A stretch of 64,000 bases of DNA from Sinorhizobium fredii USDA 257 (GTDB taxonomy: Bacteria; Pseudomonadota; Alphaproteobacteria; Rhizobiales; Rhizobiaceae): positions 5,205,001-5,269,000 of the forward strand of contig NC_018000.1 of NCBI RefSeq assembly GCF_000265205.3, given 5' to 3'. A program made the translations under genes and the position numbers. The notes under the pieces were generated by a model. It searched no databases and had not been told where the DNA came from. It worked only from the letters and a program-made list of their open reading frames with translations. Positions 11,826 to 20,710 of the stretch are shown here, piece by piece (position 1 is the first letter of the stretch; every line of letters starts with the position of its first letter).

Positions 11826-12371
11826 ATGCGCAAGGTCATCATGTGGGACATGGTCAGCGTCGATGGATTGTTCGAGGCACCGGGACACGACATCGACTGG
11901 TTCGTCTTCGAAGACGAGCTTGCCGCCTATATCGGCGAGACCCAGTTGGAGGCCGGCACGCTGCTCTTCGGCCGAGTGACCTATGAGATGATGGCGGCCT
12001 ATTGGCCCTCGGCCGAGGGCGACATCGCCACCTTCATGAACGGCATCGAGAAATTCGTTTTCTCGAAGACGCTTGGGAGCGCCGACTGGAACAACACGAC
12101 GCTCGTCGCCGGCGATGCCATTGCCGAGGTCGAGCGCCTGAAGCGGCGCGATGGCGGCGCGATCTTCATCTTCGGCAGCGCCGATTTTGTCGCGACGCTC
12201 ACGGCCGAGGGATTGGTCGACGAATACCGTCTCGGCATCAATCCGGTGCTGCTCGGCAAAGGTACGCCGCTCTTTCAGAACGTCCCCGAGCGCACCGAGC
12301 TGGAGCTTACCCATGTCCGCCCGCTGAAGTCCGGCGTCGTCATCCTGCACTACCAGCCTGCGAAGGCCTGA
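11826..12371 (+). CDS. Dihydrofolate reductase family protein (RibD C-terminal type)
   Basis: A 181-residue NADPH-dependent reductase-like protein of the YyaP/RibD C-terminal family. These proteins share the DHFR fold, but their physiological substrates are mostly unknown. Family signs are the opening MRKVIMWDMVSVDGLFE, then LLFGRVTYEMMAAYWP, and FGSADFVATLTAEGLVDEYR. I chose this ATG because GGGAGGA lies just upstream and homology-like sequence begins here; the frame stays open for 80 more codons without family features. Head-to-head with the small methyltransferase. Confidence 0.85.
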   Translation: MRKVIMWDMVSVDGLFEAPGHDIDWFVFEDELAAYIGETQLEAGTLLFGRVTYEMMAAYWPSAEGDIATFMNGIEKFVFSKTLGSADWNNTTLVAGDAIAEVERLKRRDGGAIFIFGSADFVATLTAEGLVDEYRLGINPVLLGKGTPLFQNVPERTELELTHVRPLKSGVVILHYQPAKA

Positions 12372-12400
12372 ACGGTTCGCACCGCCGCCCCTTGACATCT

Positions 12401-12432
12401 CCTGTCGATCGTCCGACTTCACGATCGACAGG
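12401..12432. promoter_or_regulatory. 12-bp perfect inverted repeat upstream of ubiG
   Basis: CCTGTCGATCGT and its exact complement ACGATCGACAGG are separated by 8 bases, 55 bases before ubiG. A TTGACA lies just upstream at 12392-12397, so the dyad overlaps the likely spacer/-10 zone of a ubiG promoter. There is no T-run, so an operator is as likely as a terminator for the preceding gene. Confidence 0.5.
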
Positions 12433-12487
12433 GCGATAGTCGGGCAGGTCAGGCAGCCCCGCGCCCGAACCGGACGAGGAGGCTCCG

Positions 12488-13234
12488 ATGAGCGAGACGG
12501 CACGCACGACCATCGATCAGAGCGAGGTGGATCGCTTCTCGGCAATGGCGGCCGAATGGTGGGACCCGACCGGCAAGTTCCGCCCGCTGCATAAGTTCAA
12601 TCCGGTCCGCCTCGCCTATGTCCGCGACAGGGTGTGCGAACAGTTCGGCCGCGATCCGAAGAGCCCGCAGCCACTGAACGGCCTGCGCCTTCTCGATATC
12701 GGCTGCGGCGGCGGGCTGCTTTCCGAGCCGATGGCGCGTATGGGAGCGGACGTGCTGGGTGCAGATGCCTCGGAAAAGAATATCGGCATCGCCAAGACGC
12801 ATGCGGCTGGCAGCGGCGTCAAAGTCGACTACCGCGCCGTGACCGCCGAAGCGCTCGCCGAAGCCGGCGAGAGCTTCGATATCGTCCTCAACATGGAAGT
12901 GGTCGAGCATGTCGCCGATGTCGATTTCTTCATGACCACCTGTGCCCATATGGTGCGGCCCGGCGGCCTGATGTTCGTCGCCACCATCAACCGCACGCTG
13001 AAGGCTGCGGCACTTGCCATTTTCGCTGCCGAGAACGTTCTGCGTTGGCTGCCGCGCGGCACCCACCAATACGAAAAGCTGGTCCGCCCGGAAGAGCTGG
13101 AAAAGCCGCTCGAAGCGAGCGGCATGCAGGTCACCGACCGCACCGGCGTGTTCTTCAACCCGCTCGCCAATCAGTGGAACCTGTCGAAGGACATGGACGT
13201 CAACTACATGATGGTCGCCAGACGGCCGCTGTGA
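12488..13234 (+). CDS. ubiG: Ubiquinone biosynthesis O-methyltransferase UbiG
   Basis: Performs both O-methylations in ubiquinone synthesis (2-polyprenyl-6-hydroxyphenol methylase and 3-demethylubiquinol methyltransferase). The 248 residues include the family opening [20 protein letters not shown], the SAM motif [14 protein letters not shown] at about 75, and the conserved [13 protein letters not shown] and FVATINRT segments. Length and motifs are fully typical. The divergent/nearby lysC is its usual neighbour; the two genes between them are extra here. Confidence 0.97.
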   Translation: MSETARTTIDQSEVDRFSAMAAEWWDPTGKFRPLHKFNPVRLAYVRDRVCEQFGRDPKSPQPLNGLRLLDIGCGGGLLSEPMARMGADVLGADASEKNIGIAKTHAAGSGVKVDYRAVTAEALAEAGESFDIVLNMEVVEHVADVDFFMTTCAHMVRPGGLMFVATINRTLKAAALAIFAAENVLRWLPRGTHQYEKLVRPEELEKPLEASGMQVTDRTGVFFNPLANQWNLSKDMDVNYMMVARRPL

Positions 13235-13317
13235 GAGCAGGATAGACCGGGGCCTGCTTCGGACATCGAGCGCGCACGAGTAAAATGTCAGTTTCCCACC
13301 GAACGGAGGCGGGACGA

Positions 13318-13689
13318 ATGGACATTCGATCGACACTCAAAGAGCTCTGCGAGGCCTTCAACGCGCATGATCTTGATCGCATCATGACGTTTTTTGCTGA
13401 CGATTGTGTCTTGGAAATGCCGAGGGGAAGCAAGCCTTGGGGTTCTCGTTTCGAGGGCAAACGGGACGTACGAGCAGCGCTGGCGACACGCTTTGAAGGC
13501 TTGCCGGATGTCCACTATGGCAACGCCGAGCATTTCGTGGATTCGACTGCCGATACCGGCATCTCGAAGTGGACTCTCACGGGTACCACCCGCGAAGGGA
13601 CAAGACTGGAGGTCCGAGGCTGTGACTTCTACACGTTTCGCGACGGCAATGTGATCCGCAAGGACTCCTACTGGAAAATAGTGGAGTAG
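13318..13689 (+). CDS. Nuclear transport factor 2 (SnoaL-like) family protein
   Basis: A 123-residue small alpha+beta barrel protein of the NTF2/SnoaL superfamily. Its members bind or isomerise small ligands, and the substrate here is unknown. The family pattern is visible in LKELCEAFNAHDLDRIMTFFADDCVLEMPRG, then GISKWTLTGTTREG and a closing DGNVIRKDSYWK. The start at MDIRSTLK has GGAGG 8 bases upstream, so I prefer it to an in-frame ATG 11 codons earlier. Codon use is plainer and less GC-biased than in ubiG, which hints at later acquisition. Confidence 0.8.
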   Translation: MDIRSTLKELCEAFNAHDLDRIMTFFADDCVLEMPRGSKPWGSRFEGKRDVRAALATRFEGLPDVHYGNAEHFVDSTADTGISKWTLTGTTREGTRLEVRGCDFYTFRDGNVIRKDSYWKIVE

Positions 13690-13732
13690 GGCTTCGAAGT
13701 GACTCGCCGTGTCTTTCGCGACATCGCAGCGC

Positions 13733-14161
13733 TCAGTTCGTGTCGTCCGGAAGCACCGGCAACGGCGCGATCTCGATGCCTTCCTCGAGAAGCGCGGTTG
13801 CCTCTTCCGCCGTTGCCTTGCCGATCAAGCCGCGTTGATCGGCCTCGCCGTAGTGGATCTTGCGGGCCTCTTCGGGAAAGCGTTCGCCGACGTCTTCGGC
13901 GTTGGCGCGGATCGTTTTCACCATGTCCCTGAGCTTGGCGATCGTCTCCTTCTGCGCTTGGTCCATGACAAGCGCCTGCCGGGCTTCCTTCTTGCGCGCC
14001 GTGGAAACGGTGGGCGCCATCAACTGCTTGCTGACGGAGCCGGAACCACAGGCGGGACAGGTGACGAGATGACTTTTGGCCTGTCGGTCGAAGTCGTCGC
14101 TCGACGAAAACCAGCCTTCGAAACCATGGCCATTGTCGCAGGAGAGATTGTAGCGGATCAA
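13733..14161 (-). CDS. DUF1178 family protein
   Basis: A 142-residue cytosolic protein of the DUF1178 family with no known activity. The N-terminus looks like a zinc ribbon: CDNGHGFEGWF is followed about 20 residues later by CPACGSGSVSKQL. The rest is helical and charged. The start is an unusual TTG that overlaps the stop of the upstream nitrilase gene by two bases (sequence TTGA), so translation is probably coupled. Rhizobial relatives sit in the same nitrilase-DUF1178 pair. Confidence 0.88.
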   Translation of the reverse strand: MIRYNLSCDNGHGFEGWFSSSDDFDRQAKSHLVTCPACGSGSVSKQLMAPTVSTARKKEARQALVMDQAQKETIAKLRDMVKTIRANAEDVGERFPEEARKIHYGEADQRGLIGKATAEEATALLEEGIEIAPLPVLPDDTN

Positions 14162-15021
14162 GCTGCAACGCCTCCTTTGCCGGTCGGGACCACTTCGTCG
14201 AGGACGAAATCGCGGGCGTTCTTCAAATTGGGGATCCGCGCCCGCGCACCATTCACCGCCGCCACGTCGATCTCCGCGACGAGGACCGCTTCGCCGGCAG
14301 GTCCGGCCTGGGCGAGCACCCTGCCCCAGGGATCGATGATCATCGAATGTCCGAAGGTCTCCCGCCCGTCCTCGTGCTGCCCCGCCTGGGCAGCGGCGAC
14401 GACGAAGAGGCCGTTCTCGATGGCTCGCGCCCTGAGCAGGACTTCCCAGTGTGCCTCGCCGGTCTGGCGCGTGAAGGCCGCCGGCACCGACATGATTTCC
14501 GCGCCGGCGACCGCCTGCTGGCGGAAGAGCTCCGGAAAGCGGACATCATAGCAGATCGCAAAACCCAACTTAGCGAAGGGAAGATCGACCATGCGCGCGG
14601 TGGCGCCGGGGCGATAGACGGCACTCTCGCGCCAGCTCTCGCCATTGTCGAGATCCACGTCGAACATGTGGATCTTGTCGTAGTCGCAGATCTTCTCCCC
14701 ATCCGGCCCGAACAGGAAACCGCGATTGGCAACCTTCCCATCTGTAAGACCGATCGGCGTCGAACCGACATGAAGATAGACGCCAAGCTCGCCGGCAAGA
14801 TGCGCCGCCTCCTGGACGACGGGGTCGTCGGCTTCGTCTCTCAGCACCGAACGCAGCCCCGACCGGTCGCGCTGGATGGCACCGGTCATTTCGGGCGTCT
14901 GGATGTAGCTGGCGCCTTGGAACGCGGCTTCGCGCACCAGCTTCGCCATCGTTTCGACGTTCCTCGCGGGATCGACGCCGGAACACATCTGGACGGCTGC
15001 AGCCTTGAACGTCATTGCCAT
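14158..15021 (-). CDS. Carbon-nitrogen hydrolase (Nit1-like, deaminated glutathione amidase type)
   Basis: Nitrilase-superfamily amidohydrolase of 287 residues. Relatives of this branch repair deaminated glutathione. The catalytic triad can be read: Glu in TPEMTGAI, Lys in YDKIHMFDVD and Cys in FAICYDVRFPE. The tail GRVLAQAGPAGEAVLVAEID is typical of the branch. A second Met (MTFKAAAVQM) is an equally good start. The gene is translationally coupled to the DUF1178 gene and lies 85 bases after glutaredoxin on the same strand, which fits a thiol-repair context. Confidence 0.9.
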   Translation of the reverse strand: MAMTFKAAAVQMCSGVDPARNVETMAKLVREAAFQGASYIQTPEMTGAIQRDRSGLRSVLRDEADDPVVQEAAHLAGELGVYLHVGSTPIGLTDGKVANRGFLFGPDGEKICDYDKIHMFDVDLDNGESWRESAVYRPGATARMVDLPFAKLGFAICYDVRFPELFRQQAVAGAEIMSVPAAFTRQTGEAHWEVLLRARAIENGLFVVAAAQAGQHEDGRETFGHSMIIDPWGRVLAQAGPAGEAVLVAEIDVAAVNGARARIPNLKNARDFVLDEVVPTGKGGVAA

Positions 15022-15106
15022 ATTCTCCCCAGCGGAAAGGAACCAGTCGACGCGACCCAGATCATTCCTTCCGCCTTTCGTGCGATACTGCGCGCTTCAC
15101 CTCAAC

Positions 15107-15364
15107 TCAAGCGGCGAGCATCTCGTCGAGCTTGCCGGCACGATCGAGCGCATGCAGGTCATCACATCCGCCAACGGGCACGTCGTTGATGAAGATCTGC
15201 GGAAAGGTCCTGCCGCCATTAGATCTTTCAATCATCGTCTGGCGAAGCGACGGGTCATAGGTCGCGTCGTGCTCGACGAAATCGATGCCCTTGCTCTCCA
15301 GAAGCTTCTTCGCTCTCGTGCAATAACCACAGAACTGACGCGTATAAATAACGACCGAAGCCAT
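15107..15364 (-). CDS. grxC: Glutaredoxin 3
   Basis: Small dithiol glutaredoxin (85 residues) that reduces protein and mixed disulfides with glutathione. The active site is CGYC at residues 12-15. The cis-Pro motif reads TFPQIFIND, and GGCDDLHALD closes the glutathione site. The start is the ATG of MASVVIYTR, which gives the family's normal length; the same frame is open far upstream but that part antisenses comF sequence. Between comF and the nitrilase gene in one minus-strand run. Confidence 0.96.
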   Translation of the reverse strand: MASVVIYTRQFCGYCTRAKKLLESKGIDFVEHDATYDPSLRQTMIERSNGGRTFPQIFINDVPVGGCDDLHALDRAGKLDEMLAA

Positions 15365-15411
15365 GATTCCGAACTGCTCCTTCACCGGCATCGTCGCCGG
15401 ACATTTTTTCG

Positions 15412-16188
15412 TCATATAGGCTCGGGCATCGCCATTGCAAAGGTCAAAACCGTAACGTCTCCAGCACCCGCCCGCTTCAACGCGCGGGTCGCGGCCGAGA
15501 CCGTTGCGCCCGTCGTATAGACGTCGTCGACGAGCACGATGCGTTTCCCCTCGAGGCCGGGCCTGGCGCTCTCGGCTACGGCAAAGGCGCCGCGGACATT
15601 CTCCTCGCGTGCCCGCGCGGCGAGCCCGACCTGCCGGCGGGTACGTCTGACACGGTGAAGCGTCTCCGGTCGATAGGGCTTGCCGGCGCGTTCGGAGATG
15701 CAGCGAGCGAGCTCCGCCGACTGGTTGAACTTCCGCCGCCAGAGCCGAAAAGCGTGGAGCGGCACCGGCACGATCATATCGGCCGCCGCAACTGTGCCAT
15801 CGCTGGCCCGGATCATCCATTCGGCCATCATCGAGGCGAGATCGGTGCGGTCGCGATATTTCAGGCCGTGCACCAGATCGCGGGCGATCCCCTCGTGAAG
15901 GGAAACGGAACGCAACCGGTCGAACACCGGCGGATTGGCAATCGCTTGGGGAGAAACGGCGCCCGAGCCCGGATCGACGGCGAAAGGCGAACCGAGGACC
16001 TCGCAATAGGGTCGCTCTATCAGGCGTAGCCCCGCCCAACAGGAGGGGCAGACGGCACGCGCATCGCCGGTCAGCCGTCCGCAACCGCAGCAGACCGGCG
16101 GAAAGACGAGATTGACCGTCGCAGCTCCGATCTCCCTGATCAGCGATTTCCAGCGCTCCGCCCGATTTCTCCAACCGTCCCGTTCCAT
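15412..16188 (-). CDS. ComF family protein (amidophosphoribosyltransferase-like)
   Basis: ComF/GntX-type protein of 258 residues. Relatives are linked to DNA uptake or use of DNA as nutrient, but in non-competent bacteria the role is unclear. The N-terminus has a zinc-ribbon pattern (CCGCGR ... CPSC). The C-terminus carries the PRPP-binding loop RIVLVDDVYTTGATV. I set the start at MERDGWRNR; the longer open frame upstream overlaps the divergent methyltransferase gene and looks spurious. 47 bases upstream of grxC, probably co-transcribed. Confidence 0.9.
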   Translation of the reverse strand: MERDGWRNRAERWKSLIREIGAATVNLVFPPVCCGCGRLTGDARAVCPSCWAGLRLIERPYCEVLGSPFAVDPGSGAVSPQAIANPPVFDRLRSVSLHEGIARDLVHGLKYRDRTDLASMMAEWMIRASDGTVAAADMIVPVPLHAFRLWRRKFNQSAELARCISERAGKPYRPETLHRVRRTRRQVGLAARAREENVRGAFAVAESARPGLEGKRIVLVDDVYTTGATVSAATRALKRAGAGDVTVLTFAMAMPEPI

Positions 16189-16246
16189 AAGGTTGACTTT
16201 ATCCCCTTCAGGGTTTCTTTGCGTCCGTGATTTCGGAGAGAGTATC

Positions 16247-17146
16247 GTGGAAATCATCTTTGACCAGAGCCTCGTTGAGGCGCACCGCCGTCGCGCGCTG
16301 CAGGGTGGCGACGCCAAGGCGACCTTCCTTCTCGATATCGTGGCGCAGGAACTCGCCGAGCGCGTCAGCGTGGTGGAACGGCATTTCGACAAGGCGATGG
16401 AACTGCACGGCTATACTGGCGCCACGGCGGCGCGTCTCGCCGAGACGGGCAAGGTCGAGACCATCGAGCGGGTGGAAACGGACGAAGGCTTCGGATCGGC
16501 CGCTGCTCCGGTTACCGTCGCCCCGCTCGAGCGCATCCCGGCCGAAGCGCAGTCTCTCAATCTGCTGGTCTCGCCGCTCTCGTTGCATCTCACCAACGAT
16601 ACGCCTGGAGTCTTCATTCAGGCGCGTCGCGCCCTCAAGCCGGACGGGCTGTTCCTTGCCGCGATCCCGGGCAGCGGCACGCTCCAGGAGCTTCGCGAAT
16701 CCCTGTTGGCGGCAGAGGCAGAACTGACCGGTGGAGCAAGCCCGAGAGTGGTTCCGTTTGCCGATGTCCGCGACATGGGCGCGCTTCTTCAGCGTGCGGG
16801 ATTCGCCCTGCCGGTCGCCGACGCCGAGACCTACACGGTTCGCTACGATTCGCTCTTCGGGCTTCTTAGGGATCTGAGGGCTATGGGCATGACCAACCCG
16901 CTCGCGGCACGCAGCCGCAGACCGATGCCGCGGCGCTTCTTCCTGAGAGCGGCCGAAATCTATGCGGAACGCTTCTCCGATCCGGATGGCCGGATCCGCG
17001 CGACCTTCTCGATCATCTATGTCTCGGGCTGGGCGCCGCACGAAAGCCAGCAAAAGCCACTGAAGCCGGGATCGGCGAAGCAGAGGCTGTCGGAAGCGCT
17101 TGGGGTAAGCGAGCACCCGCTGAAGGGTGCGGGAAAGCGGTCGTGA
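16247..17146 (+). CDS. NDUFAF5/BioC-like methyltransferase domain protein
   Basis: A 299-residue protein of the SAM-methyltransferase superfamily. It resembles the mitochondrial complex I assembly factor NDUFAF5, which hydroxylates an arginine of a complex I subunit. The opening VEIIFDQSLVEAHRRRA and the segments LVSPLSLHLTND and PDGLFLAAIPGSGTLQELR are typical. The glycine-rich SAM motif I is not obvious, which also holds for this family. The start is a GTG with CGGAGAG just upstream; 58 bases separate it from divergent comF. Confidence 0.8.
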   Translation: MEIIFDQSLVEAHRRRALQGGDAKATFLLDIVAQELAERVSVVERHFDKAMELHGYTGATAARLAETGKVETIERVETDEGFGSAAAPVTVAPLERIPAEAQSLNLLVSPLSLHLTNDTPGVFIQARRALKPDGLFLAAIPGSGTLQELRESLLAAEAELTGGASPRVVPFADVRDMGALLQRAGFALPVADAETYTVRYDSLFGLLRDLRAMGMTNPLAARSRRPMPRRFFLRAAEIYAERFSDPDGRIRATFSIIYVSGWAPHESQQKPLKPGSAKQRLSEALGVSEHPLKGAGKRS

Positions 17147-17161
17147 TCCGCCTGTGACCTA

Positions 17162-17329
17162 TTAGGCGGCTTCGATCGTGTTCGAGATATGGGTCAGGAC
17201 TTCCTCGAGGCCGGCCCCGAAACTCTCCAGACCGAGGAGAAGGCCGACGGATATCAGGGCTGCGATGAGGCCGTACTCCACGGCCGTGGCGCCGTCTTGG
17301 TTCCGGACGAGGCGTCTCAGCTTTTCCAT
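17162..17329 (-). CDS. Flp family type IVb pilin
   Basis: A 55-residue Flp pilin, the subunit of tight-adherence (Tad) pili. The prepilin peptidase site is visible: a short basic leader ending in NQDG, then ATAVEYGLIAAL with the essential Glu at +5 and Tyr at +6. The hydrophobic helix continues ISVGLLLGLESFGAG. GGAGG precedes the chosen ATG; an in-frame start 8 codons earlier is weaker. No cpa/tad assembly genes are in the window, so it is an orphan subunit relying on machinery elsewhere. Confidence 0.93.
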   Translation of the reverse strand: MEKLRRLVRNQDGATAVEYGLIAALISVGLLLGLESFGAGLEEVLTHISNTIEAA

Positions 17330-17426
17330 GCGGCCTCCAAGGCACCGTTGCATCTATGCGCCTCGATGACGGCCGGGCTCGACCGCCCTATTGGTCAACC
17401 GCAGCAGCGAGGCGACGTACTGCCGG

Positions 17427-17747
17427 TCAGCAGCCGCTCTTGCTGCCGTTTGCATCGATGATGCAGACGGCGCCGGGCATTTCCTGAAGCACGCTGCGGC
17501 GGACGGTGTAACGCTTCGCAGTGCCGCCGGAGGGAATCGAGCCGGTGGAAATATTGTCGTAGTCGATCGGCGTATTTGCGAGCATCCGCTTGTCGCTCTT
17601 GGATGAAAGCATCGGCGTCAGGATCAGCGTCAGCGCGATCACTGCCGTTCCGAACAGCAGCGACAGATTGAGCACGCCCGTCCGGCGGGACTGGCTCGCC
17701 ACCAGATCCTTGTCCTGAACTGTCCTCCAGAAATCCTCGTCCACCAT
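17427..17747 (-). CDS. Small single-pass membrane protein, conserved hypothetical
   Basis: A 106-residue protein I do not recognise by family. Residues 1-25 are charged, a single hydrophobic helix spans about 26-45 (LNLSLLFGTAVIALTLILTP), and the remaining 60 residues would face the periplasm and contain two Cys near the C-terminus. It reads toward the Flp pilin gene 97 bases downstream on the same strand, so a joint role in pilin expression or assembly is possible but unproven. The 260-base gap upstream is AT-rich near 17885-17920. Confidence 0.75.
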   Translation of the reverse strand: MVDEDFWRTVQDKDLVASQSRRTGVLNLSLLFGTAVIALTLILTPMLSSKSDKRMLANTPIDYDNISTGSIPSGGTAKRYTVRRSVLQEMPGAVCIIDANGSKSGC

Positions 17748-18007
17748 TCCAGCCTCACAAACATCTCAGAGAGCGGGGCGAAGCACCCTTCCCAAGCTTC
17801 GACCTCACCACAGCTGCTCGAAACCGGCGCCGCCCGATAGACCGGAGCGCCGAAACTGATAGGCTCGATTGTGGATGAGGGTGATAAACTTTTGATTAAT
17901 AAATCTTAGAATTTAGGGGAATTGAAACGCGCACAGGCGGATTATCCCCCGATCGCCACCAAATTTCATAAATCCGGAGGCTGCGGAAACCAGCTTGCGC
18001 CATCCTT

Positions 18008-18421
18008 CTAAAGCAAGTCCATCAGGAACGGGATCAGCGGCTCGTCCGCGGGCGGCATCGGATAATCGCGCAGTGCCTTGGGGCGTACCCATTTGATCAA
18101 CTGGCCCTCGCGCCCCTCGGCAAATCCCTCGTAGCGCCGGCAGACGTATAGCGGCATCAAGAGGTGGAAATCGTCGTAGCTGTGGCTCGCGAAGGTCAGG
18201 GGCGCGAGGCAGGCGACCTTTGTGCGAATTCCAAGTTCCTCTTCGAGTTCGCGGATCAGCGTCTCCTCCGGCGTTTCGCCGGCCTCGACCTTGCCGCCGG
18301 GGAACTCCCAGAGACCGGCAAGCGGCTTTCCCTCGGGCCGTTGCGCCAGCAGAATGCGCCCGTCCGAGTCGACCAGCGCGCAGGCTGCAACGAGCACGAT
18401 CCTCTTCTTTTGCATGTCCAT
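18008..18421 (-). CDS. mutT: (Deoxy)nucleoside triphosphate pyrophosphohydrolase MutT
   Basis: Nudix hydrolase that cleans oxidised nucleotides such as 8-oxo-dGTP. The 137 residues match MutT. The Nudix box is complete: GGKVEAGETPEETLIRELEEELGI. The entry MQKKRIVLVAACALVDSDGRILLAQRPEGK is typical, and the ATG pair MDM leaves a two-residue ambiguity in the start. It begins 3 bases after the GNAT stop, so the two genes are one operon, as in other Rhizobiales where both follow argJ. Confidence 0.95.
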   Translation of the reverse strand: MDMQKKRIVLVAACALVDSDGRILLAQRPEGKPLAGLWEFPGGKVEAGETPEETLIRELEEELGIRTKVACLAPLTFASHSYDDFHLLMPLYVCRRYEGFAEGREGQLIKWVRPKALRDYPMPPADEPLIPFLMDLL

Positions 18422-18424
18422 GCT

Positions 18425-19180
18425 CTACACCCTCGGTGCGCGATATAGGTAACGATAGACCTCTGCGAAGCCGGCCTTGCGGTAAAGCGCGACGGCCGCC
18501 GCGTTGGCGGCTTCCACCTGCAGCCAGGCCTTTCTCGCGCCGCGCAGGCGCGCCCAGCGCAGCGACGCGTCGAGCAGCGCCCGGCCGACGCCCCTGCGCC
18601 TGACCGACTCGGCGACCGAGAACTGCATGATGCCGGCAAGGTCGTTGTCGTGAACGACGAGCGACACGGCCGTCGGCCCGATGTCGCGATCCTCGAAGAG
18701 AAACAGCCCGCATTCGGGTTTGATCGCGGTGATGATTTCGGTCAGTGCCGGCTTGATCGCCGGATCGTCATTGCCGATCTGGATCCGGGCATCGACGAAA
18801 CGACCGAGGTCCTTGATCGGCAGGTGGTCCATGCCCTCGCCGGGTTCGCTCTGCGTCAGATCGAGTTCCATGAGCAGGCTGTGGCTGAAGGAAGTCCAGC
18901 CTTCGCCATCCATGTAGGCGATGAGTTGCGGTGGCGTGAGCGGCGTCTGCCGGACGGTGAGCGGGCGGCCGTGTTCGGAAAAGCGCCGCGCCGCCTTCGC
19001 GAGCCGGGTGCCAATGTCGCGGTAATCGGACGGATCGAGCGGATTGATCGAATTCAGGCGCTTGGAGGAATGCCCGGCGGTCAGCCGGATCAACCAGCTG
19101 CCGTCGTAAAGGACCGTGGACGCAGGCCAGGCGCGGAAACCCACCGCTTCGAGCCGCCGGACACTCGGAAGATCAACCAT
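18425..19180 (-). CDS. GNAT family N-acetyltransferase
   Basis: A 251-residue acetyltransferase of unknown substrate. The acetyl-CoA loop is visible near the C-terminus as VAESVRRRGVGRALLDASL (Q/RxxGxG/A type). The following segment ANAAAVALYRKAGFAEVYRYLYR is the classic GNAT beta-5/alpha-4 end. The N-terminal half (LEAVGFRAWPASTVLYDGSWLIRLTAGHSSKR) matches the domain of alphaproteobacterial proteins next to argJ. I start at MVDLPSVR, which has GGAGCAAGC upstream; an ATG 17 codons earlier (19231) is possible. Its upstream edge abuts a RIME-like repeat. Confidence 0.85.
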   Translation of the reverse strand: MVDLPSVRRLEAVGFRAWPASTVLYDGSWLIRLTAGHSSKRLNSINPLDPSDYRDIGTRLAKAARRFSEHGRPLTVRQTPLTPPQLIAYMDGEGWTSFSHSLLMELDLTQSEPGEGMDHLPIKDLGRFVDARIQIGNDDPAIKPALTEIITAIKPECGLFLFEDRDIGPTAVSLVVHDNDLAGIMQFSVAESVRRRGVGRALLDASLRWARLRGARKAWLQVEAANAAAVALYRKAGFAEVYRYLYRAPRV

Positions 19181-19236
19181 GCTTGCTCCAACCGCCCCGC
19201 CGACCGGCGGCCGTCTGTCGTTCGATGTCATATTCC

Positions 19237-19342
19237 CTACAGCGCCGCGCGTCTTGTCAGACGCGCAAAGGTCGCTGTAGCGCTTTGAATTGCCGCATGA
19301 TTTATCCTTAAATCGGCTAGGATTTAAGGAAAGATGCGGTAG
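19237..19342. repeat. RIME-like intergenic mosaic repeat, copy 1
   Basis: About 106 bases made of two palindromes: CTACAGCGCCGCGCGTCT pairing with AGACGCGCAAAGGTCGCTGTAG, then GCCGCATGATTTATCCTTAAA pairing with TTTAAGGAAAGATGCGG. The same layout recurs at 32853, 48225, 49056, 53513 and, degraded, 59873. It fits the published rhizobial RIME description (about 108 bp, two large palindromes). Confidence 0.8.
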
Positions 19343-19366
19343 CCTCGATGCCGCAAGCGACCCGCG

Positions 19367-20608
19367 TCAGCTTCTGTAGTCGCCGTTGATCTCAACATAT
19401 TCCTTGGTGAGGTCGCAGGTATAGACCGTGGCGCGGCCAGGGCCGAGGCCGATATCGACGCGGATCGGAATGTCCTCGCCTTTCATCACGGCGGTCGCCG
19501 CCGCTTCCGAATAGGCCGGATCGCGCTCGCCCTCGACGGCGACGCGCACGTCGCCGAACCAGATCGCCAGCCTGTCGCGCTCGGCCATCTCGCCGGACTT
19601 GCCGACGGCCATGACCACCCGGCCCCAGTTCGCGTCCTCGCCGGCAACAGCCGTCTTGACGAGCGGCGAATTGGCTATCGAAAGGGCGATGCGCTTGGCG
19701 GCAGCGTCGTTCTCGGCGCCCTCGACGGTCACTTCCACCATCTTGCGCGCGCCTTCGCCGTCGCGCACCACCTGCAGTGCCAGTTCGCGCAGCAAGTCGT
19801 TGAGCGCCGGGCGGAAGGATTGAAGCCGCGGATCGCCCGCATCCTCGACCCTCGCCTGACCGTCCATTGCCGCGGCGCCGGTCGCAAATAGCATCAGCGT
19901 GTCGGAGGTGGACGTATCGCTGTCGACCGTCACGGAATTGAAGCTCGGGCCGACGCCGGCCGAAAGCAGCGCCTGAAGCGCAGCCGGCGCAATATCGGCG
20001 TCGGTCACCACGAAGGAAAGCATGGTCGCCATGTCCGGCGCGATCATGCCCGCACCCTTGGCGATGCCATTGATCGTCACCTTGACGCCGCCGATCTCGG
20101 CGCTGCGTGTCGCAACCTTCGGATAGGTGTCGGTGGTCATGATCGCCTTGGCCGCCTCGAACCAGAAGTCCTCTGTGCCCGACACCGCAAGGCCGTCGAG
20201 CACGCCGGCGAACTTGGTGGCATCGAGCGGCTCGCCGATCACCCCCGTCGACGCCAGGAAGATCTCGTCTTCGCTGCAGCCGACCGCCCTGGCCGCGGAT
20301 TGCGCGGTGAGCTCGGTCGCTTCCCTTCCCTTCTTGCCGGTGAAGGCATTGGCATTGCCCGAATTGACGACGACGGCGCGCGCACGGCCGCCGGGAAGGT
20401 TCTTGCGGCAGAAGTCGACAGGGGCCGACGGGCATTTCGAGCGGGTGAAGACACCGGCGACCGCCGCAGGCTGGTCGAACACCATCATCAGCACGTCCGT
20501 GCGGTTCTTGTACTTGATCCCGGCGGCGGCGGTCGCCATGCGCACACCGCGAAGAGCCGGAATTTCGGTAAAGGTTTTCGGAGCAAGCGGAGAAACGGAA
20601 CCGGACAT
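19367..20608 (-). CDS. argJ: Bifunctional glutamate N-acetyltransferase / amino-acid N-acetyltransferase
   Basis: Transfers acetyl from N-acetylornithine to glutamate (arginine cycle) and, in bifunctional forms, also makes N-acetylglutamate from acetyl-CoA. The 413 residues match ArgJ. The self-cleavage site is present as [15 protein letters not shown], whose Thr in ATML becomes the nucleophile of the beta chain. [13 protein letters not shown] is a second family mark. Start taken at [10 protein letters not shown]; ten upstream codons lack a ribosome site. It follows the parvulin gene on the same strand after a repeat-containing gap. Confidence 0.97.
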   Translation of the reverse strand: MSGSVSPLAPKTFTEIPALRGVRMATAAAGIKYKNRTDVLMMVFDQPAAVAGVFTRSKCPSAPVDFCRKNLPGGRARAVVVNSGNANAFTGKKGREATELTAQSAARAVGCSEDEIFLASTGVIGEPLDATKFAGVLDGLAVSGTEDFWFEAAKAIMTTDTYPKVATRSAEIGGVKVTINGIAKGAGMIAPDMATMLSFVVTDADIAPAALQALLSAGVGPSFNSVTVDSDTSTSDTLMLFATGAAAMDGQARVEDAGDPRLQSFRPALNDLLRELALQVVRDGEGARKMVEVTVEGAENDAAAKRIALSIANSPLVKTAVAGEDANWGRVVMAVGKSGEMAERDRLAIWFGDVRVAVEGERDPAYSEAAATAVMKGEDIPIRVDIGLGPGRATVYTCDLTKEYVEINGDYRS

Positions 20609-20660
20609 GGCGAACCCTGTTTGAAAGTCGTGGATCACGATGTGATCGATCTAGTGATTT

Positions 20661-20710
20661 AGAGCGGCATGCGGGCGGAAAACCGCTCACACCTTTCCGC
20701 ATCCCGCTCT
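20661..20710. repeat. AGAGCGGGATG-type palindromic repeat, copy 1
   Basis: A 50-base imperfect palindrome beginning AGAGCGGCATGCGGGCGG and ending CCGCATCCCGCTCT, between argJ and the parvulin gene. A related copy in opposite orientation is at 53446-53492. Confidence 0.65.
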
